DNA of 64,000 bases from NCBI RefSeq assembly GCF_042658845.1, contig NZ_JBHSRI010000025.1:62001-126000 (forward strand). Reading direction: 5' to 3'. How positions within the stretch are numbered: the stretch's first letter is position 1; every line of letters starts with the position of its first letter. Shown piece by piece: positions 44,633-53,405 of the stretch. A program made the translations under genes and the position numbers. The notes under the pieces were generated by a model. That model saw only the letters and a list, made by a program, of their open reading frames with translations. It was not told the origin of the DNA and searched no databases. The DNA is from Paenisporosarcina macmurdoensis (lineage in GTDB: Bacteria; Bacillota; Bacilli; Bacillales_A; Planococcaceae).

Positions 44633-44923
44633 TTATTGTTTTTGAGTGATCTCCATGGATAGACGGTCTTTCTTTTGATGGAGCAGTACTTCCAAATTGG
44701 TGAATGACTCATCTCGCATGACATCTTTCATTTCCTGAATGGTACAGCCAAAACTTCGAAGTTTTTGTAAAAGAATGGCCAAGAAATAAGACCCATCATC
44801 ATAGTAGCGATAATTGTTTAAAGGGTCTACAGATGCAGGTTCCAGTAATTGTTGTTGTTCATAGTATCGAAGAGTTTCTTTACTGAGTCCAGTTAATTCA
44901 CTAAACTCCCTGATTTTATACAT
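44633..44923 (-). CDS. MerR-family regulator, short form
   Basis: 96 residues from the ATG at 44923, chosen for its GAGGAGG site; the longer frame to 44968 lacks one. Winged-helix motif MYKIREFSELTGLSKETLRYYEQQQLL and FGCTIQEMKDVM are typical of MerR. The C-terminal effector part is absent beyond a short coiled coil (LLHQKKDRLSMEI), so it may sense through a partner. Confidence 0.8.
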   Translation of the reverse strand: MYKIREFSELTGLSKETLRYYEQQQLLEPASVDPLNNYRYYDDGSYFLAILLQKLRSFGCTIQEMKDVMRDESFTNLEVLLHQKKDRLSMEITQKQ

Positions 44924-45139
44924 ACGAGTTCCTCCTCTTCCTTCATCATAAAGGATGGGGTGCACCACAGAGTCAAACGGTTATGAATTCTAGAGCATCG
45001 TTCACACTTCGTTATCGACTATATAAATTCCTTTAAATAGTTAAGTTATGTTAAAGAATACTATAGATAAATAAATGAAAAGTGCATTTGCGACTAGATG
45101 TATTATTAACGTAAAATTGTAAATAAGGGGGCAAATCAC

Positions 45140-45739
45140 TTGGAGAAACATATTGAAGCTTTGTTAAATTTCATTTCATCTAATGACATTAATGACTGGT
45201 TTATATTAGGACTGGATGGTTTAAGCCGTTCTGGCAAAACAACGCTATCCCAAAAGCTTTGTAAAATTTTAAAAGAAAAAAATATTCCATATCAAATAAT
45301 TCATATAGATGACCATATTGTGGAGCGTGAAAAACGATACCATACAGGTCATGAAGAGTGGGTTGAATATTATTATTTGCAATGGGATGTTGAATGGTTA
45401 ACCAACAATTTATTTGGAAACCTAAAAATATCAGGTGAACTAAATTTACCTTTCTATGATGTAGAATCAGACACAGCTATGTTGAAAACTATTCAACTTC
45501 CCGTGCATGGTGTGATTGTAATTGAAGGAGTTTTTCTTCAGCGAAAAGAATGGAGACGTTTCTTTGATAGAGTCGTGTACTTGGATTGCCCTAGAAGTAA
45601 AAGATTTGTTCGTGAAAGTGAAGAGGCCCAAGAAAATCTCTCGAAGTTTACAAACCGCTACTGGAAAGCAGAAGACTTTTATTTAAGCACTGTGAGTCCA
45701 AAAGAACAGGCTGATTTGGTCATAAAAAAAGGGAAGTAG
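45140..45739 (+). CDS. Uridine kinase-like P-loop kinase
   Basis: 199 residues. Walker A GLDGLSRSGKTTLSQKL (about 24-40), a DDH acceptor-site motif in IIHIDDHIV, and IVIEGVFLQRKEWR and DCPRSKRFVRE as lid region. Family members phosphorylate nucleosides or related small molecules. TTG start at 45140 after AAGGGGGC. Convergent with the InhA gene over a shared terminator. Confidence 0.75.
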   Translation: MEKHIEALLNFISSNDINDWFILGLDGLSRSGKTTLSQKLCKILKEKNIPYQIIHIDDHIVEREKRYHTGHEEWVEYYYLQWDVEWLTNNLFGNLKISGELNLPFYDVESDTAMLKTIQLPVHGVIVIEGVFLQRKEWRRFFDRVVYLDCPRSKRFVRESEEAQENLSKFTNRYWKAEDFYLSTVSPKEQADLVIKKGK

Positions 45740-45752
45740 GAATGGAAAGAAA

Positions 45753-45783
45753 AATCCCAGTAGCGATTATGCTACTGGGATTC
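45753..45783. terminator. Bidirectional terminator
   Basis: AATCCCAGTAGC pairs with GCTACTGGGATT. T's follow on the minus strand, so it best serves the InhA gene, but it lies between two convergent genes. Confidence 0.85.
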
Positions 45784-45787
45784 ATGC

Positions 45788-48190
45788 TTATTTGTAAATG
45801 ACGATTGATCCTACAGACTTATCTGCAGCTTGACCATTTACAGTTGTTTTCAGACCATATGATTGCAAATTACGACCTGCATCCGGCATGAATGTATTAC
45901 TGTACGAGTTCGAGTCATCGAACAAACGAACACCTTGTTGGCTTGCATAGTTCAACGTTTGTGTTGGATAAATCAAATTTAATCCAGAAGTTTTGTCCAA
46001 ACCGAACGCTGCATCTGCTAAATGGTAGCGAGTACTTGCTTGTACTGGTTTGCCGTTTAAGATATTCCATTGCAAATCAGAATTTGCGTGTGCATCAACA
46101 ACTCCTAAGAAACCATCACCTGGGTGATTACCAGTCCAGTTATCGGTATAGCTATCATCCGCATACCACACAACTAAACCACCGTCATAGCTCATCAACG
46201 ATTCCCCACGAGCGATATGACCTAAACCTGCATCTACACCTTCATGATTTCTCCATTCTAGCAAATAGTAATGGTTCATCAATTTGTACCCATTAAAACG
46301 CTCAAAACCATTCAAAGTAAAAGAAGTAGGTTCTGTTTCAGCACCATCTTCTACGATTGTTTGTCCATCAGCTACTACTTTCACATTATCAGCAAAGAAT
46401 CCTAGTTCAGAAGTACCCCAATCCGTTGCATAACGTAAACGAAGTTTAATGTTTTGTCCTGCATACTCACTCAAATCGAATGATTGTTCAGTCCAACCAT
46501 TAGAATCACCTGTTAGACCAGGCATTGAATTTAAGATACTTGGATAGGCTTCAGGCACTGCGTCACTTGTTGTGTTTTCATTGCCAAGTGAAGTCCAAGA
46601 TGAACCATCATCTGTGGAAACTTGCACGAACGCATAATCCCATTGATGTTCAATTTGATACCATGAATCGAAAGTTAATTCAGCAGAAGATTTTCCAGTC
46701 AAATCAACATTTGTTACCATGTTTGTATCAATTTCATCTTGTTGACCACCCCAAAATTCGTAGCTTCCTGTTTTAGGTGTATTCACAAATGTTTCTTTTC
46801 CCGGTAAGTTAATTCGCACAGCTTGATTATTTTTACCAAGTGGAGAATTCGCTTGATCTAATAATAAATGTGTACCTTTCTTAGAAACATCTTCCCAGTT
46901 TACAACGGCTGGCTCAAACCATTCACCACCTAAAGTTGCTTGGAAGTATTGTTTAGCCCAAGGAGAGAATCCAGTCGGTTCTGTACCTGGAACTTTACCA
47001 GCCCAAGAACCACTCGCCATAACTGACCAGTATGCAACTGCTTCACCCGTTCCAGAATATACTGTGTCGTATTCATCAGGTAATCCTAAATCATGACCAT
47101 ACTCGTGCGCGAATACACCAGTTGCTCCATCTTCTGGCATAACTGTGTAATCGTAGAATCCAGTTTTACCTACAAAATATCCATCTTCGTCAACTGGTGC
47201 TGCAGAACGATGTGACCATACTGAGTCATCACCTAATGAACCACCACCAGCTTCTTGCCCCATTCCTGAATGGATGATTTGAAGATGGTCTACGAAGCCA
47301 TCAGGTTCCCAATAGTTTCCGTCTCCGTCAAAATCATGTGAATCTTCTAAATCATATTCTTCTAATGGAATTCCTGCAGCACGTGCAGCATAATATGCAT
47401 CTTTTACTAATATTTTAGATCCACCGGGTGCAACATTATCGTGACCTCCAGATGCTCGGTCAGCTCCATAAAATGCAGCAGTGCCGGGAAGTTTTAACCA
47501 CCCATAAGCTTGTCCTTCAATCGTATAAGTACCACCAGATTGTTCTTCGTAGAATTGTTTCTGAGAAACAAAGTTTTCCCCATTGGGACCTTCTACTCCA
47601 TCATCACCGAAAATCATATCTTCGAAATGCTTCGTGTTGTAATCTTCGTAGTAGTTATCTGTTTCATCAGGTTGGATATTGTTATGTTCGTAGTCCGAGT
47701 ATTCTACCATCAAAGTTAATAGTTTTCCTTGTTTGACGACACCTGGTGAAGCTCCTTCTTCAACAGGATCCGGTTGTGTTTTTAGGTGCCCACTTTTCTT
47801 GCCATCACCTTTCAAAAGACCATCATTATATTCTTTCGCTTGTTTTTGTTTGTTCGCATCCGCTTGTTTCACTTGCTTGGCTAAGGGATCATTACTTGCT
47901 TTTAATTTGGAATCGTCTTTCCCTTTAAGAGCTAAATAGTTTTGTAAGCCTTTTTGTTTTTGCGCTTCCGATGCATTTGCTGGAATGACACCACGCTTAA
48001 TTAATGCTTCAATTAATTTTTCATCGTTCACAATAGAAAGGTCAATCGTTCCTGCAAAATGTGAACTATGAGAGACTTTTTGGTGAAGAGGAACTTCAGA
48101 AATCGGATTTGCAAGGCCACCGGACATACCAGTAATTAAAGTTCCTACAAATAAAGCAGATGTAATACTAGATTTCCAAAACTTGTTCAA
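45788..48190 (-). CDS. inhA: Secreted immune-inhibitor-A-type M6 metalloprotease
   Basis: 800 residues, full length for InhA. Signal peptide in the first 28. A propeptide region rich in Lys/Asp follows (about 90-140). The catalytic M6 domain holds the zinc motif HEYGHDLGLPDEYD (about 360-373). Two beta-rich carbohydrate/MAM-like modules follow (FDSWYQIEHQWDYAFVQVS, and the NWTGNHPGDGFLGVVDAH region). InhA proteases cleave host and matrix proteins in Bacillus; here the role could be scavenging. A strong TAGGAGG precedes the start. Confidence 0.95.
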   Translation of the reverse strand: MNKFWKSSITSALFVGTLITGMSGGLANPISEVPLHQKVSHSSHFAGTIDLSIVNDEKLIEALIKRGVIPANASEAQKQKGLQNYLALKGKDDSKLKASNDPLAKQVKQADANKQKQAKEYNDGLLKGDGKKSGHLKTQPDPVEEGASPGVVKQGKLLTLMVEYSDYEHNNIQPDETDNYYEDYNTKHFEDMIFGDDGVEGPNGENFVSQKQFYEEQSGGTYTIEGQAYGWLKLPGTAAFYGADRASGGHDNVAPGGSKILVKDAYYAARAAGIPLEEYDLEDSHDFDGDGNYWEPDGFVDHLQIIHSGMGQEAGGGSLGDDSVWSHRSAAPVDEDGYFVGKTGFYDYTVMPEDGATGVFAHEYGHDLGLPDEYDTVYSGTGEAVAYWSVMASGSWAGKVPGTEPTGFSPWAKQYFQATLGGEWFEPAVVNWEDVSKKGTHLLLDQANSPLGKNNQAVRINLPGKETFVNTPKTGSYEFWGGQQDEIDTNMVTNVDLTGKSSAELTFDSWYQIEHQWDYAFVQVSTDDGSSWTSLGNENTTSDAVPEAYPSILNSMPGLTGDSNGWTEQSFDLSEYAGQNIKLRLRYATDWGTSELGFFADNVKVVADGQTIVEDGAETEPTSFTLNGFERFNGYKLMNHYYLLEWRNHEGVDAGLGHIARGESLMSYDGGLVVWYADDSYTDNWTGNHPGDGFLGVVDAHANSDLQWNILNGKPVQASTRYHLADAAFGLDKTSGLNLIYPTQTLNYASQQGVRLFDDSNSYSNTFMPDAGRNLQSYGLKTTVNGQAADKSVGSIVIYK

Positions 48191-48541
48191 CTCGTAACCT
48201 CCTAAAGTTTTTAATATTAATAGAATATTCTAAAAACTAAGACGATACAATGTGCTTGAACACCTAATTTAAGGAAAATATACTAGTCTATTTGAACAAG
48301 TGTATTTTTTTATTTTTCCTACTTTTTACATGTATTAGATTTTATTAACATTTTTATAAAACCTTTAAAGTCTTCTCTATACAATAGAAAAGCCAGTTTC
48401 GATGTATGTGCTTTTTGAATTAAAAGTGCCGAAGAATTTCCAGTATGAAGAGTTTTACGAAAAGAGGAAGGAAGGAATTGCATCCAATAGTTGATTAACA
48501 TCGTCTTGTTAAGTACAACGCACAAGAAACGGGTGAAAGAT
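48191..48541. other. Intergenic stretch between divergent genes
   Basis: No convincing gene. A 30-codon frame from ATG 48402 (MYVLFELKVPKNFQYEEF start) lacks a ribosome-binding site. GAATATTC at 48221 is a short palindrome upstream of the protease gene. Confidence 0.4.
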
Positions 48542-49444
48542 ATGAAAAAGAAAATCGTCATTGCTGGCGGAACGGGTTTTATTGGACAATACTTAGAGAG
48601 AAAATTTGTGGATTTAGGATATAAAGTGAAAATCATTTCAAGGCAACCACAACATATCTCGTGGTCAAATCAGGCTATGATCATAGCTGCTTTGGATCAA
48701 GCGGAGATGGTCATTAATCTAGCCGGAAAATCAGTAAACTGTCGCTATACCGACAAAAATAAGGAAGAGATTTTTCAGTCCAGAACAGAGACAACTAAAA
48801 TCCTAGGAATTGCACTATTAGCATGTAAAAATCCTCCGCCATTATGGATCAATTCAAGTACAGCCACGATTTATAGGCATGCGGAAGACCGACCGATGAC
48901 CGAAGCGAGTGGAGAAATTGGCTCAGGTTTCTCTGTAGATGTAGCGAAAGTCTGGGAGCAGTCCCTCTTTGATTTTAAATTGCCTCAAACAAGGCAGGTT
49001 GCTTTGCGAATTGCCATCGTGCTCGGTGCAGATGGTGGTGCGATGGAGCCTTACATCAACTTAGTACGCTTTGGACTCGGAGGTTTTCAAGGTTCAGGTA
49101 AACAAATGTTTAGCTGGATTCATATTGAAGATCTGTACCAAATTATTTTGTTCCTTCAAGACAACAAAAATTTAAGTGGGGTATTCAATTGTTCAGCTCC
49201 TCAACCAATCACGAATCGTGAGTTTATGGAAACACTGAGAAACACCATGAATCGAAAGTTTGGTCTGCCTTCACCTAAATGGATACTAGAATTTGGTGCT
49301 GTATTTATGCGAACTGAAACAGAATTGATATTGAAAAGCCGCTGGGTTCTTCCTGAGCGCTTAGAAAAAGAAGGGTTCCACTTTACGTTTGATTCGATTG
49401 GGAAAGCTCTACAACAATTAGTGGGAAATCCAAATAGAATTTGA
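48542..49444 (+). CDS. TIGR01777-family NAD(P)-dependent epimerase
   Basis: 300 residues from ATG 48542, which has GGGTGAAAG upstream; 48491 is an over-extended start. Rossmann motif IVIAGGTGFIGQYLERK, then VINLAGKSVNCRY, INSSTATIY, and SPKWILEFGAVFMRTE in the C-terminal DUF1731-type part. These YfcH/YfhF-like proteins have a predicted sugar-nucleotide or short-chain substrate that is not established. Confidence 0.9.
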   Translation: MKKKIVIAGGTGFIGQYLERKFVDLGYKVKIISRQPQHISWSNQAMIIAALDQAEMVINLAGKSVNCRYTDKNKEEIFQSRTETTKILGIALLACKNPPPLWINSSTATIYRHAEDRPMTEASGEIGSGFSVDVAKVWEQSLFDFKLPQTRQVALRIAIVLGADGGAMEPYINLVRFGLGGFQGSGKQMFSWIHIEDLYQIILFLQDNKNLSGVFNCSAPQPITNREFMETLRNTMNRKFGLPSPKWILEFGAVFMRTETELILKSRWVLPERLEKEGFHFTFDSIGKALQQLVGNPNRI

Positions 49445-49455
49445 TGAATGACAAA

Positions 49456-49495
49456 AACACCTCCAGGAAGATAAATTTTCCTGGAGGTGTTCTTT
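49456..49495 (+). terminator. Terminator of the epimerase gene
   Basis: AACACCTCCAGGAA pairs with TTCCTGGAGGTGTT, followed by CTTTTTA. Confidence 0.9.
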
Positions 49496-49515
49496 TTAGA
49501 TTTACATTTTCTTAA

Positions 49516-50271
49516 CTATCTCGAGAGACTTTTCACTCTCTTCAACTGGGCAACGATAATAATGCTAATAATGACGAGTAGAAACCAGGAACTAATTTTC
49601 CCTAAATGAACGAGAGACCATGTAGTTTCTTGATCTGGGTATTGCCATGCACCGAAGAACGTCGTAATATTTTCGGCAATCCAAATAAAGAATCCAATCA
49701 ACAGGAATGAAAGAATTATCGGCATTTTATAACGTGTTCCATTCAATTGATAAGTGACAATTGTTTTGAAAAAAATGAAAAACAACAAACCTTTTAACAC
49801 CCACCGTGCATCGAATAGATAGTGGTGAGTAAAGAAATTTAAATAGATTAGAATGCTGATACTGATGGCGAAGAATGGCTTAGGCCAATCATAGATTTGT
49901 AAATCTAAACGGCGCCAACTTTGGCAAATATAGCTCGCCACACTTGCATACATAAAGCCACTATAAAGGGGAACGCCAATAAATTTACTAAACGCTTCCT
50001 CTGGATAAGACCAAGACCCCATATAAACTTTAAAAAGTTCAAGAGCTAGACCAATGACGTGAAACAGACAGATAACTTTGAACTCATCAATCGTTTCTAA
50101 TTTGGAAGCGAGCATGAAAATTTGAGCACCGATGCAAATGAGTAAAATAAAGTCATAACGCGGTAGAAACGGAAGATCGACAAATTTAGTTAAAGCAAGA
50201 GCAGCAAAAATAATGAGTGGAAAAAAACAGGAGAGCGCTTGTAAATAGGCAAATTGAAGAAGATTTTTCAT
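49516..50271 (-). CDS. DUF817-family membrane protein
   Basis: 251 residues with seven to eight predicted membrane helices. Stretches such as LELFKVYMGSWSYPEEAFSK, GVPLYSGFMYASVASYICQ and ENITTFFGAWQYPDQET match the DUF817 (YoaT) family, for which no function is known. Convergent with the epimerase gene. Confidence 0.85.
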   Translation of the reverse strand: MKNLLQFAYLQALSCFFPLIIFAALALTKFVDLPFLPRYDFILLICIGAQIFMLASKLETIDEFKVICLFHVIGLALELFKVYMGSWSYPEEAFSKFIGVPLYSGFMYASVASYICQSWRRLDLQIYDWPKPFFAISISILIYLNFFTHHYLFDARWVLKGLLFFIFFKTIVTYQLNGTRYKMPIILSFLLIGFFIWIAENITTFFGAWQYPDQETTWSLVHLGKISSWFLLVIISIIIVAQLKRVKSLSR

Positions 50272-50469
50272 GTCAGTATGACCCCGTATTTCTTGGTTTT
50301 GTAATAAAATTTAAAAAAATGTGTTGAATTTTAGACGAAATGTACCACCATAAGTTGCGTCTATAGGGTTACAAAAAGAAGGTTACGGCGTCATAGATGT
50401 TTCAACAAGTCGTTCCCCAACTGCATAGAATATTCTTAATACCAACTTTGTAAAGGGGAATACTCAGAC

Positions 50470-51063
50470 ATGATACATCCGCATACGGAACTGCGTTATA
50501 TAAATGAGCAAATGGGTTTTGGTGTATTTGCGACTCAATTCATCCCCAAAGGAACCATTACATGGGCTTTAGATGAACTTGATCAAATTCTAGAACCAAA
50601 TTATCTGGATACCGTTGATAAATATAAAGGCGAGATCATAAAAAAATATGCTTATCGTAACCAAGATGGTAAATTTGTTTTATGTTGGGATCTAGGTAGA
50701 TATGTGAACCACAGTTTTCATGCGAATTGCATGGGAACAGCTTATGAATTCGAGATTGCAATTCGAGACATTTACCCAGGAGAACAGTTAACAGATGACT
50801 ATGGCACGTTAAATATTGATGAACCTTTTGAGTGTATTACAGAAGAAGGAACGGAGAGAAGGATAGTTTACCCTGACGATCTTCTTACCTACTATGAAGA
50901 ATGGGATCAACAAGTGTTGAGTGCAATAAAGCACTTCTTTGAAGTTGAACAACAGCTATTTCATCTCGTGCGACCGGAATTCGTCGGAAAAGTTAAAGGA
51001 GCAGCAAGGGACAAATTTCTGCGGGATTCAATCCAAACGATTTATTATCATCGTGATGTTTAA
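50470..51063 (+). CDS. SET-domain protein (predicted lysine methyltransferase)
   Basis: 197 residues. The SET signatures are present: GFGVFATQFIPKGTITWA (N-terminal), GRYVNHSFHANC (the NHS and NC of the SAM/active-site knot) and DIYPGEQLTDDYG. The final 50 residues are helical. SET proteins transfer methyl groups to lysine; in bacteria targets are mostly unknown. AAGGGG at 50453-50458 precedes ATG 50470. Downstream lies a 21-bp repeat cluster. Confidence 0.8.
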   Translation: MIHPHTELRYINEQMGFGVFATQFIPKGTITWALDELDQILEPNYLDTVDKYKGEIIKKYAYRNQDGKFVLCWDLGRYVNHSFHANCMGTAYEFEIAIRDIYPGEQLTDDYGTLNIDEPFECITEEGTERRIVYPDDLLTYYEEWDQQVLSAIKHFFEVEQQLFHLVRPEFVGKVKGAARDKFLRDSIQTIYYHRDV

Positions 51064-51080
51064 TGAAGGTGTCGAGGTTT

Positions 51081-51203
51081 TATCGTGACTAAAATGACGT
51101 ATATCGTGACTAAACATCAAGATATCGTGACTAGTAAGTGTTATATCATGACTTGCTAGCAGTATATCGTGACTAAACATCAATATATCGAGACTTGACT
51201 AAA
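51081..51203. repeat. Six degenerate repeats with exact 21-bp period
   Basis: The core TATCGTGACT begins at 51081, 51102, 51123, 51144 (TATCATGACT), 51165 and 51186 (TATCGAGACT), each exactly 21 bases apart. The first ten bases of each unit are conserved and the last eleven vary. A further core copy is at 51280. Confidence 0.9.
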
Positions 51204-51362
51204 TCAGCACAATATAACGTGCTTGAACTTGATACATTTGACGAGCAAAATGTGAGGTACTTTCGAGGGGTTTTATAGTGATCGTGACTTTAATTAGGCT
51301 TCACCCTAACTTTGGTCGGTTTTTTTCAATCCACTCGGACCAAATATTTACCAAAACTAAAA

Positions 51363-51394
51363 CCCATCACGATATCATATCGTGGTGGGTTTTA
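51363..51394 (-). terminator. Terminator of the ribonuclease J gene
   Basis: A long stem with CCCACCACGATAT on the minus strand pairing to ATATCGTGATGGG around a short loop. T-rich tails on both sides allow function in both directions. The stem itself contains TATCGTG, the core of the adjacent 21-bp repeats. Confidence 0.8.
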
Positions 51395-51398
51395 GTTG

Positions 51399-53072
51399 TT
51401 AAACTTCAATAATAATGGGCAAAATCATCGGTCTTTTTTTCGTTTTAGTGTATAAAAATTTGCCAAGAGTTGCTTTTACACTTTGTTTTAACACACTGCG
51501 TTGATTACCACTTGAAGATCTTGTTGTGTTAACGGTGGTAATAACTAACTGATTGATTTCATTCATTAATTCTTCAGAATCACGGGCATAAACGAATCCT
51601 CGAGAGATGGTGTCTGGTCCAGTGATAATTTCACCATCCGATTTACTAAGGGTAATAACGATAACAATCATCCCATCTTCAGAGAGCAACTTACGATCTC
51701 GTAATACCATGTTTCCGACGTCACCAATCCCTAAACCATCTACGAATATGTTTCCAGAAGGAATTTTCCTTGTTTGACGAGCAAGCGAGTTGTTCACATC
51801 TACAACATCTCCGTTGTTAATAATAAAGATGTTTTCTCTCTCTATTCCAACGGATTCTGCTAATTGACGATGTTGATGAAGCATTCTGTATTCCCCGTGA
51901 ATGGGGATAAAGTATTTGGGTTTCATTAAAGTCAGCATGAGTTTCAATTCTTCCTGTTGAGCATGTCCAGAAACATGCATTCCGGTCGCACTACCCGAAC
52001 CGTAAATCACTTTAGCACCTAGTAGATATAAATTATCGATAACTTTAGATACATTGCGTTCATTTCCAGGTATCGGAGAAGAAGCAAATATGACAGTATC
52101 TTCAGGGAGAATGCTTGCATGACGATAGTTGGAGCTTGATAAACGAGATAAAGCGGCCATTGGTTCACCTTGGCTTCCTGTGCAAAGTATAGCCACTCGT
52201 TCTGGATCCATTCCGCCTATCTCGTGTGCCTCGATTAGCATGCCTTCAGGAACATTCAAATAACCTTGTTCCATAGCAACCGATACGACATTGACCATAC
52301 TTCTGCCGAGTAAAGCAAGCTTACGATTGGTCTTTTGCGCAGCGTCTACAACTTGTTGGACGCGATGTACATTCGAAGCGAAGGTTGAGATAAATACTTT
52401 ACGATTTGCTTTGCGGAATGCATCTTCGATATGTCCGCCCACAAGACTTTCGGATGGTGTAGAACCTGGACGTTCCGCATTGGTACTTTCTGATAATAAA
52501 ACGAGAACTCCATTTTTGCCGATTTCCGCCATCTGATGAATATCTGCGTATTCATCATTTACTGGAGTTAAATCAAACTTGAAGTCACCCGTATGTACGA
52601 TAATTCCTTCAGGTGTTTCGAAGGCAATACCTAGGCAATCCGGAATACTATGATTGGTTTTGAAAAACGTACACTTCATTGAGTTAAAGGTAAGGACTGA
52701 TTTGGAGTCAATTAAATGTATTTCGGTCTCTCTGAGGATTCGATGTTCTTTTAACTTAATTTCAATTAGTCCCATCGTTAATCTTGTTGCATAAACAGGC
52801 ATATTCAATTGTTTAAGTAGGTAAGGGATGCCTCCAATATGATCTTCATGTCCATGTGTAACAACTAAGCCCCGAATCTTCTCTTGGTTTTCCTTTAAGT
52901 ATGAAATATCTTGGATTATCAAATCAATTCCGAGTAAACTCTCATCTGGAAATTTCGAGCCACAGTCAATCACCACGATATCGTTTTCAACTTCTAACAC
53001 ATACATGTTTTTGCCAATTTCATTTACGCCTCCTAAGGCGAAAATAGACAATGAATTTTCTATAGTAGTCAT
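51399..53072 (-). CDS. Ribonuclease J paralogue
   Basis: 557 residues from the ATG at 53072 (GGGAGG upstream); the longer frame to 53117 has no ribosome-binding site. Metallo-beta-lactamase core HGHEDHIGG, HTGDFKFD and the beta-CASP motifs (ALLGRSM, SPIPGNERN, and HVSGHAQQEELK). C-terminal dimer domain ends RPMILPIIIEV as in RNase J1/J2. RNase J proteins have endo- and 5'-3' exonuclease activity in RNA decay. Sequence is divergent from the main RnjA, so it is probably an additional copy. Confidence 0.9.
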   Translation of the reverse strand: MTTIENSLSIFALGGVNEIGKNMYVLEVENDIVVIDCGSKFPDESLLGIDLIIQDISYLKENQEKIRGLVVTHGHEDHIGGIPYLLKQLNMPVYATRLTMGLIEIKLKEHRILRETEIHLIDSKSVLTFNSMKCTFFKTNHSIPDCLGIAFETPEGIIVHTGDFKFDLTPVNDEYADIHQMAEIGKNGVLVLLSESTNAERPGSTPSESLVGGHIEDAFRKANRKVFISTFASNVHRVQQVVDAAQKTNRKLALLGRSMVNVVSVAMEQGYLNVPEGMLIEAHEIGGMDPERVAILCTGSQGEPMAALSRLSSSNYRHASILPEDTVIFASSPIPGNERNVSKVIDNLYLLGAKVIYGSGSATGMHVSGHAQQEELKLMLTLMKPKYFIPIHGEYRMLHQHRQLAESVGIERENIFIINNGDVVDVNNSLARQTRKIPSGNIFVDGLGIGDVGNMVLRDRKLLSEDGMIVIVITLSKSDGEIITGPDTISRGFVYARDSEELMNEINQLVITTVNTTRSSSGNQRSVLKQSVKATLGKFLYTKTKKRPMILPIIIEV

Positions 53073-53310
53073 ATTTAGAATCCTCCCATTTCGAATAACT
53101 AGATAAAGTATTCCCACGACAGTTTCTTTTTATGAATATAAAAAAAGATTCCTCTATTAAATTGTTGTATTAAAAATAATTTTAGAATCATCCTACCCCA
53201 ACTGTGAGAACGGTCTTTGATGTTTTGAAATTCTTCACATTTACATAATTGGAGCTGGATTTGAAACAATATCCATCTACTTATTTGATTGGATTTGATA
53301 CGATTCCGAT

Positions 53311-53332
53311 AGTTGTCTGTCGTCAGACAACT
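53311..53332. promoter_or_regulatory. Perfect 9-bp inverted repeat upstream of nupC
   Basis: AGTTGTCTG (53311-53319) and CAGACAACT (53324-53332) flank TCGT. No T-run, so an operator rather than a terminator. It lies 74 bases before the nupC start. Confidence 0.55.
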
Positions 53333-53352
53333 CGCAACGAATATAAACATTA

Positions 53353-53366
53353 AGTAAGCGTTTTCT
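53353..53366. promoter_or_regulatory. Candidate cre site for CcpA
   Basis: AGTAAGCGTTTTCT matches the catabolite-response consensus TGNAANCGNTNNCA at most fixed positions. Nucleoside uptake genes are often under CcpA in Bacilli. The match is imperfect at both ends. Confidence 0.45.
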
Positions 53367-53405
53367 TTACAAATCTTATCAAAAACTATATATGAGGTGA
53401 CATAG

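Larger units (their letters stand above)
51064..51398. other. Intergenic stretch holding the 21-bp repeat cluster and a terminator
   Basis: No gene seen. It contains six 21-bp repeat units at 51081-51203 and an isolated core copy at 51280-51289, and ends in a terminator hairpin at 51363-51394. Confidence 0.6.

Noticed and set aside
48402..48494. 30-codon ORF (MYVLFELKVPKNFQYEEF start)
   Set aside because: No ribosome-binding site and too short to judge; noted only as a possible remnant.
51081..51203. Possible CRISPR array
   Set aside because: Units are only 21 bp in total with a 10-bp core, so there is no room for spacers of usual length, and no cas gene is present.
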